A stretch of 64,000 bases of DNA from contig NZ_CP107780.1 in NCBI RefSeq assembly GCF_036345175.1, positions 5,022,001-5,086,000 on the forward strand, given 5' to 3'. The DNA is from Streptomyces sp. NBC_00576. Lineage in GTDB: Bacteria > Actinomycetota > Actinomycetes > Streptomycetales > Streptomycetaceae. Below the pieces are notes generated by a model. The model made no database searches. It saw only the letters and a list, made by a program, of their open reading frames with translations, and was not told where the DNA came from. A program made the translations under genes and the position numbers. Below, piece by piece: positions 25,753 through 34,652 of this stretch (position 1 is its first letter; each line of letters opens with the position of its first letter).

Positions 25753-25796
25753 GTAAGAAGCAAGTACGGGGTAAGAAGCAGGTGCGACGTAAGAAG
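25753..25796. repeat. Three GTAAGAAG repeats spaced 18 bp
   Basis: Identical octamers begin at 25753, 25771 and 25789, in the 5' leader of the nucleotidase gene. Spacing is not the 11 bp of a PHO box. They may bind a regulator or pair with RNA. Confidence 0.8.
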
Positions 25797-25928
25797 ACCG
25801 TGAGAATTCAGTCCCGTCCCGGCGCAGCCTAGGGTCAACGCGCGTAGCGCGACAGGGGTTCAGGGTTACGGAACGGTTGCCTCCCCGGGAGATTCGCCAT
25901 GAATCGGGCAGGCCTTACCCTCATAGCC

Positions 25929-26864
25929 ATGACCAGCGACGACACCGCGCCCCTTGCCCCCCCCGGCCTGTCTCGTTCCATCGACACCCTGGCCACCCTC
26001 ACCCCCGAGCAGGCCGACGCAGTCCTCGCACTGCTCGCGGACGCCGCCCGGACCGACGGCCAGCAGGCGGTGTCCGAGCAGGGACGGCTCCAACTGCGCG
26101 GGGGCGCCCGCCAGGGCGTGTCGCACTTCCTCCTGACCGCCGGCGGTGAACTCGTCGGCTACGCACAGCTGGAGGACACCGACCCGGTCGAGGCCCCGGC
26201 CGCCGAGCTGGTCGTCCACCCGGCCCACCGCGGTCACGGTCACGGGCGCGCCCTCGGTTCGGCCCTGCTGGCCGCCTCCGGCAAGCGGCTGCGCGTGTGG
26301 GCGCACGGCGGCCACTCCGCCGCCCGGCATCTGGCCCAGGTCCTCGGCCTGACCCTCTTCCGCGAACTGCGCCAGCTGCGCCGGCCGTTGACCGACCTGG
26401 AGCTGCCCGAGCCGAAGCTCCCGGAAGACGTGACGGTACGGACCTTCCTCCCCGGCGAGGACGACGCGGCCTGGCTCGCCGTGAACGCCGCCGCCTTCGC
26501 CCACCACCCCGAACAGGGCTCCCTCACCCAGCGCGACCTCGACGACCGCAAGGCCGAGGCCTGGTTCGACCCGGAGGGCTTCTTCCTCGCCTTCCGCGAG
26601 GGCGAACTCATCGGCTTCCACTGGACGAAGACGCACGCGGCGGAGCGCCTCGGCGAGGTGTACGTCATCGGTCTGCGCCCCGGGGCCCAGGGCGGCGGCC
26701 TCGGCCGGGCGCTCACGACGATCGGCCTGCGCCATCTGGCCCAGCGCGGGCTGCCCACGGCGATGCTGTACGTCGACGCGGACAACACGGCGGCGGTGAG
26801 CCTGTACGAGCGACTCGGCTTCGAGACCCACGAGACGGACCTCATGTACCGAACAGAGTCGTAG
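25929..26864 (+). CDS. mshD: Mycothiol synthase
   Basis: Acetyl-CoA:Cys-GlcN-Ins acetyltransferase, the last step of mycothiol synthesis. 311 residues with two GNAT domains: the N-terminal one is degenerate (V-V-H-P-A-H-R-G-H-G-H-G near 105), and the C-terminal one active, with I-G-L-R-P-G-A-Q-G-G-G-L-G and Y-V-D-A-D-N-x-A-A-V-x-L-Y. ATG 25929 is 7 bases after TACCCT, so the message is leaderless; an earlier in-frame ATG (25899) lies upstream of that box. Core actinobacterial gene. Confidence 0.93.
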   Translation: MTSDDTAPLAPPGLSRSIDTLATLTPEQADAVLALLADAARTDGQQAVSEQGRLQLRGGARQGVSHFLLTAGGELVGYAQLEDTDPVEAPAAELVVHPAHRGHGHGRALGSALLAASGKRLRVWAHGGHSAARHLAQVLGLTLFRELRQLRRPLTDLELPEPKLPEDVTVRTFLPGEDDAAWLAVNAAAFAHHPEQGSLTQRDLDDRKAEAWFDPEGFFLAFREGELIGFHWTKTHAAERLGEVYVIGLRPGAQGGGLGRALTTIGLRHLAQRGLPTAMLYVDADNTAAVSLYERLGFETHETDLMYRTES

Positions 26865-26894
26865 CACGCGGGTACGCGCGGGCAGTCGTCGGAC

Positions 26895-26925
26895 GAGGGG
26901 GCGGTGATCTTGACACCGCCCCCTC
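26895..26925 (+). terminator. Terminator of mshD
   Basis: A 12-bp perfect stem (26895-26906 with 26914-26925) and 7-base loop follow the mshD stop by 30 bases. A TTGACA (26910-26915) lies within its loop and right arm and could be the -35 of the next operon. Confidence 0.75.
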
Positions 26926-26932
26926 TCTTGGT

Positions 26933-26966
26933 CCACCCTTTCACTACTCAATTAGTGAAAGGGTGG
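26933..26966. promoter_or_regulatory. 14-bp inverted-repeat operator of the GntR-ABC operon
   Basis: Perfect arms 26933-26946 and 26953-26966 around a 6-base AT-rich centre. The site lies where the -10 and transcription start of a promoter using TTGACA 26910-26915 would fall, ending 8 bases before the regulator's start. This is the expected arrangement for YtrA-type autorepression. Confidence 0.75.
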
Positions 26967-26974
26967 TTGTACGA

Positions 26975-27361
26975 GTGGTCGAGTACCGCATCGACAGACG
27001 CACCGGCGTCGCCACCTATCTGCAGATCGTCCAGCAGACCAAACAGGCCCTACGTCTGGGCCTGTTGGAACCCGGCGACAAGCTGCCCACGGCCCGTGAG
27101 GTCGTGGAGGCCACCGCCATCAATCCGAACACCGTCCTGAAGGCCTACCGCGAGCTGGAGCGCGAAGGCCTGGTCGAGGCGCGGCGAGGCCTCGGCACGT
27201 TCGTCCGCAAGTCGCTGGGGGCCGCCCCGGCGGACTCCCCCTTCGGGGCCGAACTGGCCGACTGGGCCGGCCGGGCCCGCGCGGCCGGACTCGAACGGGA
27301 CGACGTGGCGGCGCTGTTCACTTCCGTACTCGACACGCATTTCAAGGGGGACCAAGGATGA
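26975..27361 (+). CDS. GntR-family regulator, YtrA subfamily
   Basis: 128 residues: a GntR winged helix (about 8-75, with P-G-D-K-L-P-T-A-R-E and N-P-N-T-V-L-K-A-Y-R-E-L) and a short C-terminal dimerisation tail typical of YtrA, not a ligand domain. GTG 26975 is the start; GTG 26963 is in frame but inside the operator. Overlaps the ABC ATPase start by 4 bases. Probably represses its own operon and responds to envelope-acting compounds, as other YtrA systems do. Confidence 0.85.
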   Translation: MVEYRIDRRTGVATYLQIVQQTKQALRLGLLEPGDKLPTAREVVEATAINPNTVLKAYRELEREGLVEARRGLGTFVRKSLGAAPADSPFGAELADWAGRARAAGLERDDVAALFTSVLDTHFKGDQG

Positions 27362-28245
27362 GCGACACCGCCATGGAGGCGGCCGGACTGGGCAAGCGGT
27401 TCGGCCGGAAGGGCTGGGCGCTGCGCGAGTGCACGTTCCGGCTGCCGGCCGGGCGCGTCTGCGCGGTCGTCGGGCCCAACGGCGCCGGCAAGTCGACGCT
27501 GCTGGCCCACGCGGCCGGGCTGCTCAGGCCCACCGAGGGCACGCTCACCGTCCTCGGCACCAGCCCGGCGGAGGCGCGTGAACGCATGGCGTACGTCGCC
27601 CAGGACAAGCCCCTGCACCCCCAGCTCACCGTCGCGGACACCCTCCGCCTGGGCCGGGAGCTCAACCCACGGCGCTGGGACGCGGCCGTCGCCGAGGGCG
27701 TCGTCGCGGACGGCGCCCTCGACCCCGACGCCAAGATCCGCACCCTCTCCGGCGGCCAGCGCACCCGGGTCGCACTCGCCCTCGCCCTCGGCAAGCGCCC
27801 CGAACTGCTGCTCCTGGACGAGCCGATGGCCGACCTCGACCCGCTCGCCCGGCACGAGCTGATGGGCACCCTGATGGCCGACGCCGCCGACAACGGCACC
27901 ACGGTTGTCATGTCCTCGCACGTTGTCGCCGAGCTGGAGGGCTCCTGCGACCACGTCCTCCTCCTGGGCGCCGGCCAGGTCCGCCTCGCCGGCCCGCTGG
28001 ACGACCTGCTCGGCGCCCACGCCCTGGTCACCGGCCCGGCCGCCGACCTCGACGGCCACACGGTGATCGAGTCCCGTACGACGGGCCGCCAGACCACCGC
28101 CCTCATCCGCTCCGGGGGCCGCCTCGCCGGCACCTGGCAGAGCGCCACCCCCACCCTGGAGGAACTGGTCCTCGCCCACCTCCGCTCCCCCGCGGCACCG
28201 GCGCTGCACATCGACGAAGCCGAGTCGGCGGAGGCCGCCGTATGA
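27358..28245 (+). CDS. ABC transporter ATP-binding protein
   Basis: 295 residues with Walker A G-P-N-G-A-G-K-S-T (39-47), signature L-S-G-G-Q-R-T-R (about 131-138), Walker B L-L-L-L-D-E-P-M-A-D and H-switch S-S-H-V-V. The Q-loop lies near 82. It is coupled at both ends by ATGA-type overlaps to the regulator and first permease. Partners with two permeases to form an exporter-type complex; substrate unknown. Confidence 0.88.
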   Translation: MSDTAMEAAGLGKRFGRKGWALRECTFRLPAGRVCAVVGPNGAGKSTLLAHAAGLLRPTEGTLTVLGTSPAEARERMAYVAQDKPLHPQLTVADTLRLGRELNPRRWDAAVAEGVVADGALDPDAKIRTLSGGQRTRVALALALGKRPELLLLDEPMADLDPLARHELMGTLMADAADNGTTVVMSSHVVAELEGSCDHVLLLGAGQVRLAGPLDDLLGAHALVTGPAADLDGHTVIESRTTGRQTTALIRSGGRLAGTWQSATPTLEELVLAHLRSPAAPALHIDEAESAEAAV

Positions 28246-29246
28246 CCGCCACCGCACTCGCGGCACCCAAGCAACCCGCGAAGCAGCGCACCCGCCGTCT
28301 CCACGGCCTCCCCTGGACCCTGCTGCGCGTGCACCGCTCCGCACTCTGGTTCTGGCTGTTGTACGTCACCGTGACCGCCGGCGTGATCCTGTGGACGTAC
28401 GGGCCGGGCGCGGACTCGGCCCTGGCGGAACTGGCCAGGTCGGGCTGCGGTGACGGCACTCCGAACCTCGGCTGCGACATGGCGAGCGCGAACATGAGCC
28501 GCTGGGACACGGGCATGGCCCTCGGCAGCGGTCTCATGGCCGTCGCCCCGTTCCTGACCGCCGCTTGGGCGGGCGGCGCGCTCATCGGCCGTGAGCTGGA
28601 GAACGGCACCGCACAGCTGGCCTGGACACAGTCCGTGTCCCCGGCGCGCTGGCTGGCCGGCAAGCTCGCGGTACCGGCCGTACTGATCGTCACCGGCACT
28701 CTCCTCCTCACCGTCCTGCACCGCATGATGTGGACGTCCCACCCCGAACTGGCGCGCTGGTACGGCAGTTGGAACTGGTACGACCCCCAGATCTTCAACG
28801 CCAACGGCATCTCCGCCACCGCCTACGCCCTGCTCGGCCTGGCCCTCGGCGTCCTCGCGGGCATGATCGCGCGCCGCTCGCTGCCCGGGCTGGGCATCGG
28901 AATCGTCGGCATCGGCATCGTCGTACAGCAGTTCCAGTCCCTGCGCCCACACCTGTGGCCGGCCGAGACCCGGAAGAGCCCCATCGGGTTCGAGGCCCCC
29001 GACGGCATGATCGTCGGCAAGGGCTCCTACACCTCCACCGGCGCCCGCATCCCCGACCTGCTCTGCGGCGACAGCACCGCGTGCGTCACCCGCAACGACG
29101 TCGCCGGCGTCTACCTCGACTTCCACCCCGTCTCCCACTTCTGGCCCCTCCAGCTCATGGAGACCGGCCTCCTCCTCGCCCTCGCGGCGGTGGCCGCACT
29201 GGCCGCGTTCGTCCTCCTCAAGCGCCGCACGGGAGCCACCCGATGA
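28242..29246 (+). CDS. ABC transporter permease, paralogue 1
   Basis: 334 residues with about six membrane helices and a large loop (about 165-260). It contains L-I-G-R-E-L-E-N-G-T-A-Q-L-A-W-T, identical in the next gene. Both resemble ABC-2-type permeases of YtrC/D-like systems. The pair arose by tandem duplication and probably works as a heterodimer. Confidence 0.83.
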   Translation: MTATALAAPKQPAKQRTRRLHGLPWTLLRVHRSALWFWLLYVTVTAGVILWTYGPGADSALAELARSGCGDGTPNLGCDMASANMSRWDTGMALGSGLMAVAPFLTAAWAGGALIGRELENGTAQLAWTQSVSPARWLAGKLAVPAVLIVTGTLLLTVLHRMMWTSHPELARWYGSWNWYDPQIFNANGISATAYALLGLALGVLAGMIARRSLPGLGIGIVGIGIVVQQFQSLRPHLWPAETRKSPIGFEAPDGMIVGKGSYTSTGARIPDLLCGDSTACVTRNDVAGVYLDFHPVSHFWPLQLMETGLLLALAAVAALAAFVLLKRRTGATR

Positions 29247-30235
29247 CCACGACCACCGCACGCACGGCCCCCGCGAGACCGCGGCGCACCCTCGCCCTCC
29301 CGGGCCTCGTCCGGGCCACCCTCCGCCTGCACCGCTGGGCCCTCTGGTTCTTGCTGCTGCTGGTCGCCGTGGCCGCCGGGGCGACGCTGTGGATATACGG
29401 CTGGGGGACCGACGCGGCCTTCACCGAGTTCGTCCGCAGGGGCTGCGTCGACGCGGTCACCGGCGACAGCTGCGACTTCGCCGGCCCTGCGTACACCCGC
29501 TACGACACCGCCGAGGACATCAGCGGCGGCCTCATCAACTTGCTACCGCTGCTCGCGGCCCTCTGGGCGGGCGCCGCGCTCATCGGCCGCGAGCTGGAGA
29601 ACGGCACGGCCCAGCTGGCCTGGACCCAGTCCGTGTCCCCGGCCCGCTGGCTCGCCGCCCAGCTCGCCGTACCGGCCGTACTGATCACCGCGGGCACCCT
29701 CCTCCTCGCTCTCCTGCACCACCTGGCGTGGGGCGCGCACGCCGAGCTGTTCCGCGGGAGGGGGCCCCGGCAGTGGCATGACAACAGCAACTACTTCGCG
29801 AACGGCGCCCTCGTCCCCGCGTACGCCCTGCTCGGCCTTGCGGTCGGCGCCCTGATGGGACTGCTCGTACGACGGTCCATGGCCGCTCTCGGCACCACCT
29901 TCTTCGCCTTCCTGACCCTTGAGTTCGTGATCTCGTTGCTGCGTCCGTACCTGTGGCCGGTCGAGACCCTGACCAGCAAGAACGGCTACCCGGACTACAT
30001 CGGCATGGTCGTCGACGACGGCGCCCTGACCTCCACCGGGAAGCACATCACCGACCCGATCTGCGTCGCCGACACCCAGTGCCTCGCCCGCCACGACGTC
30101 GTCGGCTACTACCGCGACTACCACCCGTCCTCCCACTTCTGGCCCCTCCAGCTCATGGAGACCGGCCTGGTCCTCGCCCTCGCCGCCGCCGCGACGGCCG
30201 CCGCCTTCTGGCTGCTGCGCCGCCGCACGGTCTGA
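29243..30235 (+). CDS. ABC transporter permease, paralogue 2
   Basis: 330 residues. ATG 29243 overlaps the previous stop as ATGA. Same helix pattern and several identical blocks with paralogue 1, including S-V-S-P-A-R-W-L-A and H-F-W-P-L-Q-L-M-E-T-G, but loops differ. A 14-bp terminator follows. Last gene of the GntR-ABC operon. Confidence 0.83.
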   Translation: MTTTTARTAPARPRRTLALPGLVRATLRLHRWALWFLLLLVAVAAGATLWIYGWGTDAAFTEFVRRGCVDAVTGDSCDFAGPAYTRYDTAEDISGGLINLLPLLAALWAGAALIGRELENGTAQLAWTQSVSPARWLAAQLAVPAVLITAGTLLLALLHHLAWGAHAELFRGRGPRQWHDNSNYFANGALVPAYALLGLAVGALMGLLVRRSMAALGTTFFAFLTLEFVISLLRPYLWPVETLTSKNGYPDYIGMVVDDGALTSTGKHITDPICVADTQCLARHDVVGYYRDYHPSSHFWPLQLMETGLVLALAAAATAAAFWLLRRRTV

Positions 30236-30271
30236 GGCCCGGCGCACGGTCTCAGCGCCGCCGCGCCGACC

Positions 30272-30310
30272 CGGGTATGCCCCTTCCACCGGGGAGAAGG
30301 GGCATACCCG
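30272..30310 (+). terminator. Terminator of the GntR-ABC operon
   Basis: A 14-bp perfect stem (30272-30285 with 30297-30310) and 11-base loop, 36 bases after the last permease stop. Confidence 0.8.
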
Positions 30311-30529
30311 CCCCCCGCGAGCCGCCCGCCGATATCCCGCACGTCATGTCCCCGTAACCAGTGATTCAGCCAGGCTTGCAAGGCTCACCCAATGACGCCC
30401 GCCGTGCCTGAGTCTTCACCGCCCCCAGAGGGCGCCAACGGGACCGGAGCGGCCCAGTCCGCCCCCGCCGCGCTCACACCCGCGCGTTCCGACGCGCCTG
30501 TACCGGCCCGGGCGCGGAACAATGGGGTC

Positions 30530-32761
30530 ATGAGCCAGCCAAACGCCCAGTCGCAGGTCCAGCACGCGCAGCCGTCCGTCGGTTCTCTGACGTCCCACCG
30601 CCCGCACACAGTGTCGGCCGTGGTCTCCGACCTGGAACCCGACATCGACGCCGACCTCGACGAGTACGAGGAGGCCCCCTACGACGGCGAGCTGCTGCCG
30701 CAGGGCCGCTTCCTCGACCGGGAGCGCAGCTGGCTCGCGTTCAACGAGCGGGTGCTCGAACTGGCCGAGGATCCCGACACCCCCCTTCTCGAACGGGCTA
30801 ACTTCCTGGCGATCTTCGCCAGCAACCTGGACGAGTTCTTCATGGTCCGGGTGGCCGGCCTGAAGCGCCGCATAGCCACCGGTGTGGCCACCCGTTCCGC
30901 GTCCGGCCTCCAGCCCCGCGAGGTCCTGGAGATGATCTGGGCCCGCTCCCGCGAGCTCATGGCCCGGCACGCCGCCTGCTACCAGGAGGACGTGGCCCCG
31001 GCGCTCGCCGAGGAGGGCGTGCACCTGGTCCGCTGGAGCGAGCTGACGGAGAAGGAGCAGGCCCGCCTGTTCACCCTCTTCCGCCACCAGATCTTCCCGG
31101 TCCTCACCCCGCTGGCCGTCGACCCGGCGCACCCCTTCCCGTACATCTCGGGCCTCTCCCTGAACCTCGCGGTGATCGTCCGCAACCCGGTGAGCGGACA
31201 CCGCCACTTCGCGCGCGTGAAGGTACCGCCGCTGCTGTCCCGCTTCCTGGAGGCCTCCCCGAGCCGGTACGTGCCCCTCGAGGACGTCATCGCCGCGCAC
31301 CTCGAAGAGCTGTTCCCCGGCATGGAGGTCCTGGAGCACCACGCCTTCCGCCTCACCCGCAACGAGGATCTGGAGGTCGAGGAGGACGACGCCGAGAACC
31401 TCCTGCAGGCCCTGGAGAAGGAACTGATGCGGCGCCGCTTCGGGCCGCCGGTGCGCCTGGAGGTCGAGGAGTCCATCGACCGGTACGTCCTCGACATGCT
31501 GGTACGGGAGTTGAAGATCACCGAGGCCGAGGTGTACCCGCTGCCGGGTCCGCTGGACCTCACCGGCCTCTTCGGTATCTCCTCCCTCGACCGGCCCGAG
31601 CTGAAGTTCCCCAAGTTCATCGCCGGCACCCACCGCGACCTGGCCGAGGTCGAGTCGTCGTCCGCGCCGGACATCTTCGCCGCCCTGCGCGAACGGGACG
31701 TCCTCCTCCACCACCCGTACGACAGCTTCTCCACCTCCGTCCAGGCCTTCCTGGAGCAGGCGGCGCTCGACGACGACGTCCTCGCCATCAAGCAGACCCT
31801 GTACCGGACCTCGGGCGACTCCCCGATCGTGGACGCCCTCATCGAGGCCGCCGAGGCCGGCAAGCAGGTCCTCGTGCTCGTCGAGATCAAGGCCCGCTTC
31901 GACGAGCAGGCGAACATCAAGTGGGCACGGAAGCTGGAGGAGTCCGGCTGCCACGTCGTGTACGGGCTCGTCGGCCTGAAGACCCACTGCAAGCTGTCCC
32001 TGGTGGTCCGGCAGGAGGGCGACACGCTGCGCCGCTACTCCCATGTCGGCACCGGCAACTACCACCCCAAGACGGCCCGCCTGTACGAGGACCTGGGCCT
32101 CCTGACAGCCGACCAGCAGGTGGGCGCGGACCTCTCGGACCTGTTCAACCGCCTGTCCGGCTACTCCCGCCGCGAGACCTACCGACGCCTCCTGGTGGCC
32201 CCCAAGTCCCTGCGGGACGGCCTGATCTCGCGGATCAACAAGGAGGTCCAGCACCACCGTGCCGGACGCCCCGCGTATGTCCGTATCAAGGTCAACTCGA
32301 TGGTGGACGAGGCGCTCATCGACTCGCTGTACCGCGCCTCCCAGGCAGGCGTCCCGTGCGACATCTGGGTCCGCGGCATCTGCGCCGTACGGCCCGGAGT
32401 CCCCGGCCTCTCCGAGAACATCAAGGTCCGTTCCGTCCTCGGCCGCTTCCTCGAACACTCCCGGCTCTTCGCCTTCGGCAACGGCGGCGAGCCCGAGGTG
32501 TGGTTCGGCAGCGCCGACATGATGCACCGCAACCTCGACCGCCGCATCGAGGCACTCGTCAGGGTCACGGACCCGGCCCACCGGGCCGCGCTCAGCCGAA
32601 TGCTGGAAACCGGCATGTCCGACCTCACCCAGTCCTGGCACCTGGGCCCGGACGGCGAGTGGACCCGGCACGCGACGGACTCCGAGGGCCATCCGCTGCG
32701 GCACGTCCAGGAGATGCTCATAGACGCCCGGAGGCGCAGGCGTGGCCCAGCAACACCTTGA
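30530..32761 (+). CDS. ppk: Polyphosphate kinase
   Basis: PPK1 reversibly makes polyphosphate from ATP. From ATG 30530 the protein is 743 residues. After an acidic disordered leader (about 1-55) come the N, H, C1 and C2 domains, with the autophosphorylated-His motif R-Y-S-H-V-G-T-G-N-Y-H-P near 505 and the paired Arg/His of C2 (H-R-N-L-D-R-R near 665). An in-frame ATG at 30392 would add 46 residues, but that stretch has only about 78% GC at third positions, against above 90% in the gene, so it looks untranslated. A CHAD gene overlaps its end. Confidence 0.93.
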   Translation: MSQPNAQSQVQHAQPSVGSLTSHRPHTVSAVVSDLEPDIDADLDEYEEAPYDGELLPQGRFLDRERSWLAFNERVLELAEDPDTPLLERANFLAIFASNLDEFFMVRVAGLKRRIATGVATRSASGLQPREVLEMIWARSRELMARHAACYQEDVAPALAEEGVHLVRWSELTEKEQARLFTLFRHQIFPVLTPLAVDPAHPFPYISGLSLNLAVIVRNPVSGHRHFARVKVPPLLSRFLEASPSRYVPLEDVIAAHLEELFPGMEVLEHHAFRLTRNEDLEVEEDDAENLLQALEKELMRRRFGPPVRLEVEESIDRYVLDMLVRELKITEAEVYPLPGPLDLTGLFGISSLDRPELKFPKFIAGTHRDLAEVESSSAPDIFAALRERDVLLHHPYDSFSTSVQAFLEQAALDDDVLAIKQTLYRTSGDSPIVDALIEAAEAGKQVLVLVEIKARFDEQANIKWARKLEESGCHVVYGLVGLKTHCKLSLVVRQEGDTLRRYSHVGTGNYHPKTARLYEDLGLLTADQQVGADLSDLFNRLSGYSRRETYRRLLVAPKSLRDGLISRINKEVQHHRAGRPAYVRIKVNSMVDEALIDSLYRASQAGVPCDIWVRGICAVRPGVPGLSENIKVRSVLGRFLEHSRLFAFGNGGEPEVWFGSADMMHRNLDRRIEALVRVTDPAHRAALSRMLETGMSDLTQSWHLGPDGEWTRHATDSEGHPLRHVQEMLIDARRRRRGPATP

Positions 32762-33869
32762 CCCGACCGACCCCACGACGGCCGGCCCCGTGACGGCGGA
32801 CGCCCTGGCGGACTACCTACGGGCGCAGGCGACGGAGTTCCTCCGCGCCCTGCGCCTGCACAGGGAGACCGGCCCGGGCTCCGCCTCCCCCGGGCAGGAG
32901 CCCGGGAACGCGGCCCGCGCCCTGCACCACGCGGCCCGCCGCATCACGGGCACCCTCCACACCTTCCGCCCCCTCCTGGACCCCACCTGGTCGGAGGCGA
33001 TGCACCCCGAACTGGCCTGGCTCTCGGGCACCCTGGCCAGGGAACACGCCTACGCGGCCCGCCAGGAACGCCTGCTACTGGCCCTGCAGCGCCTGTCGGG
33101 GGCGGCACCTTTCCCGACGCAACCAGCTGTGGACAGTCGAACCCGCCCAGCTGTGGGCAGTCGTTCCGCTGGGGCGGATCCCGTCCCACTGAAAGCGGAA
33201 CCCGGCACCGCCGGCCCCCAGTCCCACCCGGCGCCCCCGGACCGCAGCAACCTGACAGTAGGTGCAGCGAAAGCAGGCGCCCTGCTGGAACGCCAACTGA
33301 CCCTGGCCCGCACCCGAGCCCACTCGGCAGCCCTGCAGGCCCTCGGCTCAAGCCGCTTCCACGCGGTGGCCGACAACGTCGCGGTCCTCGCCAGCGAAGT
33401 CCCCCTCACCCCCACCGCCACCACCGCCGATCTACGCCCCCTGGCCACCGCGGCCCACGACCGCCTCTGCGACGCCGTGACCGCCCTCCCCCTCCTCACC
33501 GCCGGCCACCCCTACAACGCCGAGGCCCTCGTCCACGGCCTCTCCCCCGACCCGGCCCCCCACCCCCAGGACGCCCCCTGGCACCACGTACGCCTCCTCC
33601 TGCGCCTGCGCCGCTACGCCCACGAGGTCCTGGAGGGCGACGAAGCCCGCGTCGACGTACGGATGCTGACGGCCGGCACGGCACTCAACCGGCACCGGGA
33701 CGCGTCCGAGGCCGCCGCGGCGGCGGCAGCGGCGGCCCGCACCCCACGCATCGCCCCGGCGACGGCGTACGCACTCGGCGTGCTCCACGCCGACCAGCGC
33801 CACGAGGTCGAGGCGGCACGGTTCGCGTTCCAGCAGTCCTGGGAGAAGAAGGCGATGAGTACGAGGTGA
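32742..33869 (+). CDS. CHAD-domain protein
   Basis: 375 residues from GTG 32742, overlapping ppk by 20 bases. CHAD domains are helical, rich in conserved histidines and arginines, and bind polyphosphate; adjacency to ppk fits. Two CHAD-type helical halves (about 20-110 and 185-375) flank a Pro/Ser-rich linker (about 120-172). An Ala run (about 325-332) is present. Probably associates with polyphosphate granules. Confidence 0.85.
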   Translation: MAQQHLDPTDPTTAGPVTADALADYLRAQATEFLRALRLHRETGPGSASPGQEPGNAARALHHAARRITGTLHTFRPLLDPTWSEAMHPELAWLSGTLAREHAYAARQERLLLALQRLSGAAPFPTQPAVDSRTRPAVGSRSAGADPVPLKAEPGTAGPQSHPAPPDRSNLTVGAAKAGALLERQLTLARTRAHSAALQALGSSRFHAVADNVAVLASEVPLTPTATTADLRPLATAAHDRLCDAVTALPLLTAGHPYNAEALVHGLSPDPAPHPQDAPWHHVRLLLRLRRYAHEVLEGDEARVDVRMLTAGTALNRHRDASEAAAAAAAAARTPRIAPATAYALGVLHADQRHEVEAARFAFQQSWEKKAMSTR

Positions 33870-34345
33870 CGTCCGCCGAAGAACGCCCCGAAGAAAGCCC
33901 CGAAGAACGACCGGGAGAACACCCCGACGAACATCCCGACGAACGCCCCGTACTGGCCGCGGGCTGCGTCCTGTGGCGTCGCTCGCCCGTGGACGGCGGC
34001 CTGGAGATCTGCCTCGTCCACCGGCCGAAGTACGACGACTGGTCGCACCCGAAGGGCCGCCTGAAGCGGGACGAGGAGACACTCGTCGCAGCGCTGCGCG
34101 AGGTCAAGGAGGAGACGGGCTACGAAGCCGCCCCCGGCGCTCCCCTCACCACCTCCCACTACGAGGCCAACGGCCGCCCCAAACAGGTGAGTTACTGGGC
34201 GGCGGAGGCAACGTCCGGCGCCTTCGCCCCGAACGACGAGGTCGACCGCATCCTGTGGCTGCCCTCAGCGGCGGCCCGCGAACGCCTGACCCAGCCCCGC
34301 GACAAGGACCTGATCGACGAACTTCCGGCCCTGCCGACGGAGTAG
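33866..34345 (+). CDS. Nudix hydrolase (MutT/MutT1-like)
   Basis: 159 residues from GTG 33866, overlapping the CHAD stop by 4 bases. The first 25 residues are Glu/Pro/Asp/His repeats of unknown use. The Nudix box G-x5-E-x7-R-E-x-x-E-E-x-G-Y spans about 70-92. A K-Y-D-D-W-S-H-P-K-G-R lead resembles MutT1 and diadenosine-polyphosphate hydrolases, which suits a polyphosphate operon. It lacks the C-terminal phosphatase domain of mycobacterial MutT1. Confidence 0.85.
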   Translation: MTSAEERPEESPEERPGEHPDEHPDERPVLAAGCVLWRRSPVDGGLEICLVHRPKYDDWSHPKGRLKRDEETLVAALREVKEETGYEAAPGAPLTTSHYEANGRPKQVSYWAAEATSGAFAPNDEVDRILWLPSAAARERLTQPRDKDLIDELPALPTE

Positions 34346-34355
34346 GGCGGGCAAG

Positions 34356-34550
34356 CTAGGGCCGGTCGCCCACATGCCCCTTGCCGTCCGTCCGGGCCAG
34401 ACTGCGGGCCCGACGGGCCGGCCCGCGCCACCCGCAGACGCATCTGGCGAAGCAGAACGGCCCGTGCTCCACCATGGAAACGGAGTGTTCGTCGGGCAAC
34501 TGAGAAGGTTCGCTTCGATCTTGCTGTGCCACACCGACAACGGTACCCAT
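34356..34550 (-). CDS. 64-residue Cys-Trp protein
   Basis: The reading H-G-P-F-C-F-A-R-C-V-C-G-W-R-G-P-A-R-R-A-R-S is a recurring small Streptomyces protein pattern, with a C-x3-C-x-C cluster that may bind metal. ATG 34550 gives 64 residues; the start is not supported by a clear ribosome-binding site. It converges with the Nudix gene, 10 bases apart. No function known to me. Confidence 0.5.
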   Translation of the reverse strand: MGTVVGVAQQDRSEPSQLPDEHSVSMVEHGPFCFARCVCGWRGPARRARSLARTDGKGHVGDRP

Positions 34551-34652
34551 CCACGGCAAAGCACTGGTATGCGCGTGACAACCTCCCCCACCCCTCGTTA
34601 AGCGGGACGACGGCGGCCGTGGACCGACGGCCCGGCTTGGGGGTGGGCGGCG

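Noticed and set aside
30361..30391. TTCAGCC and CTCACCC as a PHO box for ppk
   Set aside because: The two matches are 19 bp apart, not 11 or 22, and lack the central TTCAC core, so they do not fit a PhoP direct-repeat unit.
30392..30529. N-terminal extension of ppk from ATG 30392
   Set aside because: Third-position GC drops to about 78% and the sequence is low complexity, so the downstream ATG 30530 is preferred.
30416..32776. A 786-codon open frame antisense to ppk
   Set aside because: Same reason: the plus strand encodes a complete polyphosphate kinase.
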